Shown here: in pieces, positions 7,277 to 13,514 of the stretch
How positions within the stretch are numbered: the stretch's first letter is position 1
Layout: the number at the start of each line of letters is the position of its first letter
NCBI GenBank assembly: GCA_035531315.1
Contig: DATKTD010000113.1
Span: 1-15,294 of the forward strand
DNA: 15,294 nucleotides
From: CAIJMU01 sp035531315
GTDB lineage: Bacteria > Spirochaetota > Spirochaetia > Treponematales > Rectinemataceae
Reading direction: 5' to 3'
Notes under the pieces: generated by a model
What the model was told of the DNA's origin: nothing
Database searches by the model: none
The model's input: the letters and a program-made list of their open reading frames with translations, nothing else
Program-made: the position numbers and the translations under genes

Positions 7277-8748
7277 AAGGTCTTGAACACACCGGACTCA
7301 TCCACGCCGAGGGTCCCATCGTCATCGCCGAGCGGACCGAGACGGTAGGCTTCGGCGAGCTTGTAACGGTCTTCGGTCGCGACGGCGGGCGGAGGACCGG
7401 CCGCGTCGTGGAGACCTCGGACAAGGCCGTGGCCGTCCAGCTCTTCGCGGCGAACACCGGTCTCAGTCTCGACGACACGAGGGTGGAGTACCTGGGCAAG
7501 CCCCTCGAACTCCGCGTCGGTCTCGACCTCCTCGGTCGCGTCTTCGACGGTCTCGGAAGACCCGCCGACGGCTATCCCGAGATCCTCACGAGCGAGTTCC
7601 GCGACGTCAACGGCGCGCCCATCAACCCGGCCGCCCGCGTCTATCCCAAGGACTTCATCCAGACGGGTATTTCGGCCATCGACGGCATGAACACCCTCAT
7701 CCGCGGCCAAAAGCTGCCCCTCTTCTCCGGCAACGGCCTTCCGCACAACAGGCTCGCCGCCCAGATCGTCCGCCAGGCGAAGATATTGGGAAAGACCAAT
7801 TCCGCCGCGAGCGAAGCTCGCGACGCCGGCTCCGCCGGCGATGAGCCCTTCGCCATCGTCTTCGCGGCCATGGGCATCAAGTACGACGTTGCGCGCTACT
7901 TCCAGGATTCCTTCGAAAAGTCGGGCGTCCTTTCCCGCGTCGTCATGTTCTTCTCCCTGGCCGACAGCCCTTCCATCGAGCGTCTCGTAACGCCGAAGTC
8001 GGCCCTTACGGCCGCGGAGTACCTGGCATACGAGAAGAATATGCACGTCCTCGTGGTGATGACCGACATGACCAATTACTGCGAGGCGCTTCGCGAGGTT
8101 TCTGCCTCCCGCGGCGAGGTTCCCTCCCGCAAGGGTTATCCGGGTTATCTCTATTCCGACCTCGCCGCGCTCTACGAGCGCGCGGGCAAGATCGAGGGAT
8201 CGACCGGTTCGATCACCCAGATTCCCATCCTCTCGATGCCCAACGACGACGTCACGAACCCGATTCCCGATCTCACCGGCTATATTACCGAGGGGCAGAT
8301 CTCCATCGACCGGGAGCTTTCGCAGAAGGGTGTCTACCCGCCCATCGCCGTCCTCCCCTCGCTGTCCAGATTGATGAAGGATGGCATTGGCGAGGGAATG
8401 ACCCGCGACGACCACAAGGATGTCTCGAGCCAGCTCTTCGCCTGCTACGCCCGCGTCAAGAACGTTCGCAACCTCGCGGCCATCATCGGCGAGGAAGAGC
8501 TTTCCACCCTCGACAAGCAATATCTTCGCTTCGGCGAGCGTTTCGAGGCCGAATTCCTCAGCCAGGGCGAGGACGAGAATCGCAGCATCGGCGAGACCCT
8601 CGACATCGGCTGGCGTCTCCTGGCCCTCCTCCCCCGCGAGGAGCTCATCCGCGTTTCGAAGAAATACATCGAAAAGTACCTGCCCGGCGCTTCTGGCGCC
8701 GAGGGTGCCAAGGCGGGGGCCGTCGCGAGCCCCGGAGGTGTCGCGTAA
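7273..8748 (+). CDS. atpB: V/A-type ATPase subunit B (non-catalytic head subunit)
   Basis: B alternates with A in the head and lacks a working P-loop. In its place is RGQKLPLFSGNGLPHNRLAAQI, the typical B-subunit motif. Other landmarks are FAIVFAAMGIKYDVARYF, MTNYCEALREVSASRGEVPSRKGYPGYLYSDLAALYERAG and GSITQIPILSMPNDDVTNPIPDLTGYITEGQI. The length is 491 residues, slightly long. Two extras explain this. Residues about 174-192 form a Ser/Ala/Gly/Asp-rich insertion of roughly 13 residues between RQAK and FAIVFAAMG, and its DNA is two back-to-back perfect hairpins (7806-7840). The last about 18 residues are an Ala/Gly tail, also with a hairpin (8685-8701). GGAGGAA (7261-7267) precedes the ATG, which overlaps the A stop. 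Confidence 0.96.
   Translation: MKGLEHTGLIHAEGPIVIAERTETVGFGELVTVFGRDGGRRTGRVVETSDKAVAVQLFAANTGLSLDDTRVEYLGKPLELRVGLDLLGRVFDGLGRPADGYPEILTSEFRDVNGAPINPAARVYPKDFIQTGISAIDGMNTLIRGQKLPLFSGNGLPHNRLAAQIVRQAKILGKTNSAASEARDAGSAGDEPFAIVFAAMGIKYDVARYFQDSFEKSGVLSRVVMFFSLADSPSIERLVTPKSALTAAEYLAYEKNMHVLVVMTDMTNYCEALREVSASRGEVPSRKGYPGYLYSDLAALYERAGKIEGSTGSITQIPILSMPNDDVTNPIPDLTGYITEGQISIDRELSQKGVYPPIAVLPSLSRLMKDGIGEGMTRDDHKDVSSQLFACYARVKNVRNLAAIIGEEELSTLDKQYLRFGERFEAEFLSQGEDENRSIGETLDIGWRLLALLPREELIRVSKKYIEKYLPGASGAEGAKAGAVASPGGVA
7806..7840 (+). repeat. Twin perfect hairpins inside the subunit B gene
   Basis: Two inverted repeats lie side by side, separated by a single A. The first is CGCGAGC (7806-7812) with GCTCGCG (7816-7822), loop GAA. 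The second is CGCCGGC (7824-7830) with GCCGGCG (7834-7840), loop TCC. Each has a 7-bp perfect stem and a 3-nt loop. The 35-nt block stays in frame and encodes the core of a stretch (SEARDAGSAG and flanks) absent from the family pattern as I know it. This looks like a short palindromic element inserted in frame into a surface loop. Confidence 0.75.
8685..8745 (+). repeat. Hairpins at the B/D gene junction, with the D ribosome site in a loop
   Basis: CGGCGC (8685-8690) pairs with GCGCCG (8696-8701) over a 5-nt loop, in the codons for the Ala/Gly-rich C-terminal tail of subunit B. Further on, CGCGA (8724-8728) can pair with TCGCG (8741-8745). The 12-nt loop holds GGAGGTG (8734-8740), the strong ribosome site of subunit D, 7 nt before its ATG. 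The stems are short and could be coincidental in GC-rich DNA. Confidence 0.4.
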
Positions 8749-9377
8749 TGCCGACGCAGACGATCGCCCCGACGAAATCGAATCTCCTCAAGGAAAAGGA
8801 AAACCTCGCGCTGGCGGTGGAGGGCTACGAGCTCCTCGAGCGTAAGCGCGAGATCCTGATGATGGAGCTGATGAAGAGGGTCGATCAGGTGCGCGTGCTC
8901 GAGCGGGAGATAGACGAGAGGGCCCATAGCGCCTATCCGGTAATGAGGCGCATGATCCTCTCTATCGGGCGCGAAAAGGCGCGCGAACTCGCCGAGGGCA
9001 TGAAGAACGACCTGATCCTCAGGGAAACGATGGTGCAGGCCGCTGGTCAGCACATACCCTCCCTTGAGACCGTGGTGCCCGATCGCAAGCTGCAGTCGTC
9101 TTTCACCGGTTCATCGGTCGATACCGACGAGACCGTGTCCGAATTTACCGCCCTGCTCGAGAGGCTCGTCGAGATGGCGGGCCTCAGGACGGTGGTTTGG
9201 AGGCTCGCCCGCGAGGTCAAAAAGACCCAGCGCCGCGTCAACGCCCTCGATAAGATCGTCATCCCCGAGTCGCGAGCGAGGAAGGCCTTCATAGAGTCCT
9301 CACTGGAAGAGCGCGAGCGCGACGCGATCTTCGCCACCAAGCTGCTCAAGGCAAGGGGCGAAGCGAAAGAGGCCTGA
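8748..9377 (+). CDS. atpD: V/A-type ATPase subunit D (central rotor shaft)
   Basis: Subunit D is the long helical hairpin that turns inside the A3B3 head. The 209-residue product starts with the family signature 'PTKSNLLKEKENLALAVEGYELLERKREIL' (PTK..L, then GYELLERKRE, residues 7-36). It ends with a second long helix containing LAREVKKTQRRVNALDKIVIP (about 153-173), the equivalent of 'i..t.rrvNaLe.v.iP'. The ATG shares its A with the B stop (TAATG), and GGAGGTG (8734-8740) lies 7 nt upstream. It is the last ATPase gene. The 134-nt spacer after it has hairpins but no T-run terminator, so read-through into the J-domain gene is possible. Confidence 0.97.
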   Translation: MPTQTIAPTKSNLLKEKENLALAVEGYELLERKREILMMELMKRVDQVRVLEREIDERAHSAYPVMRRMILSIGREKARELAEGMKNDLILRETMVQAAGQHIPSLETVVPDRKLQSSFTGSSVDTDETVSEFTALLERLVEMAGLRTVVWRLAREVKKTQRRVNALDKIVIPESRARKAFIESSLEERERDAIFATKLLKARGEAKEA

Positions 9378-9511
9378 GTGGGTGGCGTGACCCGCCTTCG
9401 TCATCGGGTGCCGGCGCGCGCCCTTGGCGAAGACGGGTCGCGCATGGTAAGGACCTTGGGAGCCGTCGCTCGCGTGAGCGAGGACGGCGAAGCCCGGGTC
9501 TGGAAAGGGAA
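9378..9511 (+). other. Structured spacer between atpD and the J-domain gene
   Basis: I see no gene here. One plus frame is open from 9378 but runs out of frame through the J-domain gene and has no family features. The DNA contains CTTCGTCA (9396-9403) with TGGCGAAG (9425-9432), 8 bp with one G-T pair. Its loop holds the perfect 10-nt palindrome GGCGCGCGCC (9413-9422). Further on, TCGCTC (9466-9471) pairs with GAGCGA (9476-9481) over the tetraloop GCGT, flanked by GCCG/CGGC that extend it with a bulge. No T run follows, so termination here would be non-canonical. Confidence 0.5.
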
Positions 9512-10354
9512 ATGCTGGACTACTACGATATCCTCGGCGTCAGCCAGGACGCGAGCATGGCTGAGGTCAAGAGCGCCTTTCGCCGCCTCGCGAAGAAGAT
9601 CCATCCCGACATCGCGCCGGCGGGACGGCAGGCCGGAGGCTCTTCCGGCCTCAGGGAAGGCGATGGCAAACGAGCCTCCGATGGGGCGATGCGCCTCCTC
9701 CTCGAGGCCTATCGCGTCCTTTCCGACCCGGAACGGCGCAAGGGCTTCGATCGCCAGCTCAGGCGGAAGGCCTCGGAGGAGGGCGGCTTCGATTTTCGGG
9801 CCTTCCTCAAAGCGCGCTCGAACGATCCGGAGAGCCAGGCCCGGCTCGTCGTCTTCGATCTTCTTCACGACCTCGACGACGAGGCTCTGGAGGTCTACGA
9901 AAGGGCTCTTTCCCTCGGCGATTTCCGTCTGGAACGCTATCTCGACCGCGGCGAGGCCATGGACGCGGAATTCTTCATCGCCGAGCTCTACGAAAGACGG
10001 GACAGGGTCATCAAGGCCTGGCTCCACTATAAGCGCCTCATACAGATGGAGGCCGAGCGGCCCTGGTTCCGCTATTTCTTCGATGTCGTGGCCCTTAGAT
10101 TCAGAACGGTCCTCCTTCTCAAACTGCCCAAGGTACTCGATGACGAGGACCTCATCGACAGGCTCGAGGAGGCCATCGATCTGGAGCTGCCAACGCGCGA
10201 CATAGCCCAGTTCTACCGGAAGAAGGCGGAAGTCCACCTGCGCAGGCGGGAAACGGCCGATGCGGTGGATGCTCTCGGCAAGGCGGCCCAGCTCGAACCC
10301 CGATTGGCCGGCCTGGCAGCCCTGAGGCGTCGTGCGGCCGCACAGCTTCCTTGA
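9512..10354 (+). CDS. J-domain (DnaJ-like) protein with helical C-terminal region
   Basis: The N-terminus is a clear J domain: DYYDILGVSQDASMAEVKSAFRRLAKK, then HPD at residues 31-33 (needed to stimulate Hsp70 ATPase), then EAYRVLSDPERRKGFDRQL (65-83). There is no Gly/Phe region, zinc-finger domain or DnaJ C-terminal domain, so this is a class III J protein with a specialised partner rather than the general DnaJ. Residues about 110-280 are helical, and the end (FYRKKAEVHLRRRETADAVDALGKAAQLEP) looks TPR-like. Between HPD and EAYR there are about 14 extra residues (Gly/Ser/Arg-rich, about 38-57) whose DNA is a perfect 8-bp hairpin (9630-9651). The ATG at 9512 is supported by the J-domain start; the ribosome site (AGGG, 9506-9509) is poorly spaced. 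Substrate unknown. Confidence 0.88.
   Translation: MLDYYDILGVSQDASMAEVKSAFRRLAKKIHPDIAPAGRQAGGSSGLREGDGKRASDGAMRLLLEAYRVLSDPERRKGFDRQLRRKASEEGGFDFRAFLKARSNDPESQARLVVFDLLHDLDDEALEVYERALSLGDFRLERYLDRGEAMDAEFFIAELYERRDRVIKAWLHYKRLIQMEAERPWFRYFFDVVALRFRTVLLLKLPKVLDDEDLIDRLEEAIDLELPTRDIAQFYRKKAEVHLRRRETADAVDALGKAAQLEPRLAGLAALRRRAAAQLP
9630..9651 (+). repeat. Perfect hairpin inside the J domain coding sequence
   Basis: AGGCCGGA (9630-9637) pairs with TCCGGCCT (9644-9651) over a 6-nt loop. It encodes part of an insertion in the J domain between the HPD motif and the next helix. The arm core GGCCGGA/TCCGGCC is the same as in the hairpin in the lipoprotein gene (13206-13231). Confidence 0.65.
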
Positions 10355-10528
10355 GGGGGAAGGTCGGAAGATCCAGGGCTTCTAGTCGTCGATCTATTCT
10401 CGGCTTGCGGCAATGTGTCTTCTTCTGTTACCTTCGAAGGGCTGGCATGTTGCTTTTTCGAACATCGCCGCCTTCCTTACCCGCCGGAGCCCTGCCCGGC
10501 GTTGCAGACTGTCCGCCAAGGTAGTTCC
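10355..10528 (+). other. Gap upstream of the foldase gene, possible promoter region
   Basis: There is no gene here: the frame of the following gene is open from 10415, but those residues (Cys- and Pro-rich) do not resemble a protein start, and a proper signal peptide begins at 10529. The gap is less GC-rich in its middle (10380-10465). TTGCGG (10405-10410) with a weak extended -10 (TG at 10426-10427, then TACCTT at 10429-10434) is the best promoter candidate, but it is poor. CGCCGG (10482-10487) pairs with CCGGCG (10496-10501) over 8 nt. Confidence 0.3.
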
Positions 10529-11551
10529 ATGAAACGAAGCCCGATTTTACTCGCCATCCTCTCGCTCCTGGCCACTTCGGCATTTTCGCAGACCATCGAC
10601 AAGCCTGTCGCCACATTGAGGCTCACGAAACTCGAGGTCGTCTCGCTCCTCCAGTTCAAGAGCGACGTCGAAAAGGTCCAGGCCGTCATCGGCAGGGCCC
10701 TGACCGCGACCGAACGCAAGCAGTTTCTCGAGACGAAGATCAACACCCTCCTATTTTTTCAGTATTGCGACCGCGAGAACATCTATGCATCCGAGGCGGA
10801 GATCAACGCGGCGATAGCCCAGGCGAAGGCGAGCCTCGGAGGCATGGATGACACGCGCTTCGCTCAGTACCTCCGTTCTCAAGGCGTCTTCGTCGACGCC
10901 AAAATCTACTTCAAACAGCAGATCCTCTTCCATTCCTATTTGCAAGCCAAGAGACAGGCCGACCTCAAGGCCCTCAAGGCGCCGACCTCGGATGATGTGC
11001 TCAAAGCCTATGAGCTGGCCAAGGCCAGCCTGGTCAGACCCGACACCATGCGCGTATCGGTCATCTATGTGGATTTCCGCGGCCTCTCAGCCGATGCCAA
11101 GGCCAAGTCCAGCGACGCTCTCAGGCAGCTTGCCGCCAAGATAAAAGCCGATCCCACGAAATTCGACGAGTATGTCATCAAGTCCACCGACCCAGGCGCC
11201 CTCTACAAGGCGAATCCCTCCGTCTATGTCTCGCGGACCCAGCAATACCAGGATGCCTACGGTTCGGTCTTCATGGACAAGGTCTTCGGCATGAAGGTCG
11301 GCGACATCAGCGACCTTATCGAGAACCAGAACGGCATTCAGCTTGTAAGGATCAACGAATTCCTTCCGCAAAAGCAGCTCACCCTCTCCGACCAGGTCCC
11401 GGGCCAGCAGGCCACGGTGCAGGACATCCTCGAGCGCCAGCTCGCGGCAGAGACCCAGCAAAAGCTCGTTGCCGCTATAGAAGACGATCTCGTCGCCAGT
11501 CTCCGCAAGGAAGCCAGCGTCAAGATCTATGACGACAATCTGAACTTCTAG
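10529..11551 (+). CDS. Exported SurA/parvulin-like peptidyl-prolyl isomerase (foldase)
   Basis: A periplasmic chaperone or foldase is likely. Residues 1-20 (MKRSPILLAILSLLATSAFS, cut before Q21) are a standard type I signal peptide without a lipobox Cys. Residues about 25-165 form an all-helical region like the N-domain of SurA/PrsA, with ATERKQFLETKINTLLFFQYCDREN followed by two amphipathic helices. Residues about 171-305 look like a parvulin-type domain: MRVSVIYVDFRG opens it and VFGMKVGDISDLIENQNGIQLVRINEF closes it, like the family's 'f....G.is.vv.s..G.hii.v'. The catalytic His/Cys/Asp set of active parvulins is not obvious, so it may be chaperone-only. The ATG at 10529 has AAGG (10518-10521) at 7 nt. 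The total is 340 residues. nusB follows after 8 nt. Confidence 0.75.
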   Translation: MKRSPILLAILSLLATSAFSQTIDKPVATLRLTKLEVVSLLQFKSDVEKVQAVIGRALTATERKQFLETKINTLLFFQYCDRENIYASEAEINAAIAQAKASLGGMDDTRFAQYLRSQGVFVDAKIYFKQQILFHSYLQAKRQADLKALKAPTSDDVLKAYELAKASLVRPDTMRVSVIYVDFRGLSADAKAKSSDALRQLAAKIKADPTKFDEYVIKSTDPGALYKANPSVYVSRTQQYQDAYGSVFMDKVFGMKVGDISDLIENQNGIQLVRINEFLPQKQLTLSDQVPGQQATVQDILERQLAAETQQKLVAAIEDDLVASLRKEASVKIYDDNLNF

Positions 11552-11559
11552 GACAGGCG

Positions 11560-11979
11560 ATGGCATCCCGACGCAAGGCGCGCATCCTCGCTTTTCAGGC
11601 GCTCTATGCCTGGGATGCCTCGGGGACACCCGTTCCCGAACTTCTCTCCTTTTCCTGGCTAGAGCCGGAGCGTTTCGCCAGCATCGAAGAGGAGCATAGA
11701 ATCTTCGCTCGCCTCCTCATCGCCGGGACTGTCGAGAACATCGCGGAGGTCGACGCGGCGATCAAGGCCCAACTACAGAACTGGTCCTTCGAGAGGCTCA
11801 AGCGCGTCGACCTCGCAATCCTCAGGATCGGAGCCTATTCGCTCCTCTTCCAGAGGGATATTCCCATACAGATCACGATCGACGAGGCCATCGAGATAGC
11901 CAAGGAATACGGTTCGGACGATTCGTACCGCTTCATCAACGGAGTGCTCGATGGGATCAGGAAAGCGCAGGCGACCTGA
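11560..11979 (+). CDS. nusB: NusB, transcription antitermination factor
   Basis: NusB binds boxA RNA together with S10 (NusE) and supports antitermination of rRNA operons. The product is 139 residues, standard length, and all-helical. The start RRKARILAFQALYAWDASG matches the family's 'R..Ar..a.q.LY.wd.sg'. The middle FERLKRVDLAILRIGAYSLLFQRDIPIQITIDEAIEIAKEYGSDDSYRFINGVLDGI carries the very typical 'R.d.aiLRi..yEl......p..v.inEaveLak.fg......FvNgvLd.i' block. ATG follows the foldase stop by 8 nt with AGG (11550-11552) as a modest ribosome site. The next gene starts inside its last 29 nt, so the two are translationally linked. Confidence 0.96.
   Translation: MASRRKARILAFQALYAWDASGTPVPELLSFSWLEPERFASIEEEHRIFARLLIAGTVENIAEVDAAIKAQLQNWSFERLKRVDLAILRIGAYSLLFQRDIPIQITIDEAIEIAKEYGSDDSYRFINGVLDGIRKAQAT
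11941..11944 (+). promoter_or_regulatory. Ribosome binding site inside nusB
   Basis: GGAG lies 6 nt before the ATG at 11951, within the nusB codons for NGVL. It supports the 29-nt overlap between nusB and the lipoprotein gene as real rather than an over-extended start. Confidence 0.7.
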
Positions 11980-13477
11980 GGCTCTCGTCCTCCTTGTCCT
12001 CGCCGCGGCCCTGCTTTCCGCCTGCGGCACCGCGGGTGGAGATTCTTTCCAAGCGAACCTGGCTCGCCTCGACGCAGCCCTCTCCGCCCGGGATTTCCGG
12101 GTCGCCGCCGGGACCTTCGACGGCCTTTATCGCGAGGCCCGCGATTCCGGGAATTGGCTGTCCCTCGCAAAGCGCAGCCTCGCGGCCGAAGGAATCGGCG
12201 ATAAGGCTCGAGCCACGAAGACCGCCGAGGCCTCCCTCCGGGCCTTTGCCCAGAATCCGAATGTCGCATCGGTCGCGGCCTGGCTCTATATCCGGGACGG
12301 GAGGGCCGATCGGGCCCTCGCCCTCTTCCCCCTCCCCCTCGATCCGGGAAAGTACCTCGACCTGTGGGCCGAAGCGCGGCTCAGGCTCCTGATCTCGCGA
12401 CCCGTCGCGGATCAGGAATCCTGCAGGCTCCTTGCCGATGCGACGGGAGATCCGTCCTGGTATCTCGAGGCCGCCCTTCTCGCGATGCGCAAGGGCGATA
12501 GCTTTTCGGCCCAGGCCTGGCTGCGAAAGGGCATGGCTGGCGGCCTTCATCCGCCTGCCTCGCTGCTTTGGGACGCCGGCCTGAATCGAGAGTTGGCCGA
12601 TAGCGTCGGCCCCGATTCTCCGCCCGGCGACCTCGTCCTCGCCGCCGGGGCCTCCTGGCTTGTTGGGGATCGCGAGAAGGCGCTCGCCTTATGGCAGCGG
12701 GCGAAGAGCGGTGGTAACGATTCGTGGAAGGTCGATGCCGCGACGGCCTCCCTCCTTCCTTCCGGCGATGGAGCCTTGGCTGCCGCAAGGGCCCTGGCCG
12801 CGCGCTATAAAAGCGAGCCCGAGGCCCTGCGCTATGCGGCCGCAATTTTGCTGCGCGAAGGCCGGCCTGACGAGGCCCTCGCCCTCGTCCCAGGCCTCGA
12901 AAAGGGCTCGCAGTTCCTTCCGGAGGCCCTCGGCATCGAATTGGGCTCCGCGAAGGAAGGGGAAGGCCGCTTTATCGCTCGCGCCATTAGGCTCGCGGAA
13001 GAGCATAGGGGAATGGCGGAGGCCAGGGAATTCGCCCTGCGCGTCCTCCTCGCCCACGGCCGCTGGGATGAGTATCTTGTCGTCTACGACGGCGCGTCGG
13101 AGGCCGAACGGAGCGACCCGCGATGGTGGTTCTGGGAGACGGCTGCCGACCTCGTCCGCGGGGATTTTTCGGCCGCCTCTCAAGTCGCCGAGGCCCTTGG
13201 AGCCTCTCCGGCCGGGGCGGGGGGGCCGGAGGGGGCTTTCGCCCAGGGACTTGTCGACAGTCTGCGGGGAAGGGAAGGGGAGGCGGAGGAACGCTTCAAG
13301 GCGGCCCTCGATCTTTCCAGCGAGCCTTCGCAGCGCGCCGCAGCCCTCAAGGAAATCGGCCGTCTCGAGGAATCCGCCGGTCGCCACGAGCGGGCGATGG
13401 CTGCCTGGTCGGCGGCCGTCGCGGCCGATCCGGACGACGCCGAGGCGCGAATTCTCGCGACCGGCGGGAATAAATAG
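11951..13477 (+). CDS. TPR-like lipoprotein, function unknown
   Basis: The N-terminus GKRRRPEALVLLVLAAALLSAC is a lipoprotein signal: positive residues 5-8, a hydrophobic core at 11-22 and the lipobox LSAC with C25. The mature protein is therefore lipid-anchored facing the periplasm. The remaining about 480 residues are Ala/Leu/Arg-rich helical pairs. The clearest TPR unit is at about 459-500 (AALKEIGRLEESAGRHERAMAAWSAAVAADPDDAEA), and others are degenerate, for example RDGRADRALALFPLPLDPG and REGRPDEALALVPGLEKG. I recognise no enzyme motif; a scaffold role in envelope assembly is inference. Residues about 414-427 (a Gly/Ala/Pro-rich stretch) are encoded by an 8-bp hairpin. The start overlaps nusB by 29 nt with its own ribosome site. 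The map gene follows after 37 nt. Confidence 0.8.
   Translation: MGSGKRRRPEALVLLVLAAALLSACGTAGGDSFQANLARLDAALSARDFRVAAGTFDGLYREARDSGNWLSLAKRSLAAEGIGDKARATKTAEASLRAFAQNPNVASVAAWLYIRDGRADRALALFPLPLDPGKYLDLWAEARLRLLISRPVADQESCRLLADATGDPSWYLEAALLAMRKGDSFSAQAWLRKGMAGGLHPPASLLWDAGLNRELADSVGPDSPPGDLVLAAGASWLVGDREKALALWQRAKSGGNDSWKVDAATASLLPSGDGALAAARALAARYKSEPEALRYAAAILLREGRPDEALALVPGLEKGSQFLPEALGIELGSAKEGEGRFIARAIRLAEEHRGMAEAREFALRVLLAHGRWDEYLVVYDGASEAERSDPRWWFWETAADLVRGDFSAASQVAEALGASPAGAGGPEGAFAQGLVDSLRGREGEAEERFKAALDLSSEPSQRAAALKEIGRLEESAGRHERAMAAWSAAVAADPDDAEARILATGGNK
13206..13231 (+). repeat. Perfect hairpin with G-run loop inside the lipoprotein gene
   Basis: CTCCGGCC (13206-13213) pairs with GGCCGGAG (13224-13231). 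The 10-nt loop (13214-13223) is nearly all G. It encodes a Gly/Ala/Pro stretch between helices. The arm core is the same as in the J-domain hairpin (9630-9651). Confidence 0.55.
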
Positions 13478-13505
13478 AAAGGCTCGGCCAAAAGCTGCTT
13501 TACGT

Positions 13506-13510
13506 GGAGG
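13506..13510 (+). promoter_or_regulatory. Ribosome binding site of map
   Basis: GGAGG (13506-13510) sits 4 nt before a GTG codon at 13515. This decides the start: the frame is open for hundreds of codons upstream, but that part overlaps the lipoprotein gene, and aminopeptidase similarity begins just after this GTG. Confidence 0.75.
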
Positions 13511-13514
13511 AATC

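Noticed and set aside
6796..8520. Open minus-strand frame of 574 codons opposite atpA/atpB
   Set aside because: It lies fully antisense to two strongly recognised genes. Its product is Asp/Glu/Gly/Arg-rich with no family motif, as expected from the mirror of high-GC codon usage.
9378..10205. Plus-strand frame starting with GTG directly after atpD
   Set aside because: It runs out of frame through the J-domain gene, and its product is a low-complexity Ser/Arg-rich sequence.
9401..10237. Minus-strand frame of 278 codons opposite the J-domain gene
   Set aside because: The plus strand holds an unmistakable J domain with HPD; the antisense product has no recognisable feature.
10442..10453. Sigma-54-like TGGCAT...TTGC upstream of the foldase
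   Set aside because: The GG and GC elements are about 6 nt apart instead of the required 10, so it does not fit the -24/-12 promoter.
10415..10528. Earlier start for the foldase
   Set aside because: The extra 38 residues would bury the signal peptide that begins at 10529, where a ribosome site with 7-nt spacing also exists.
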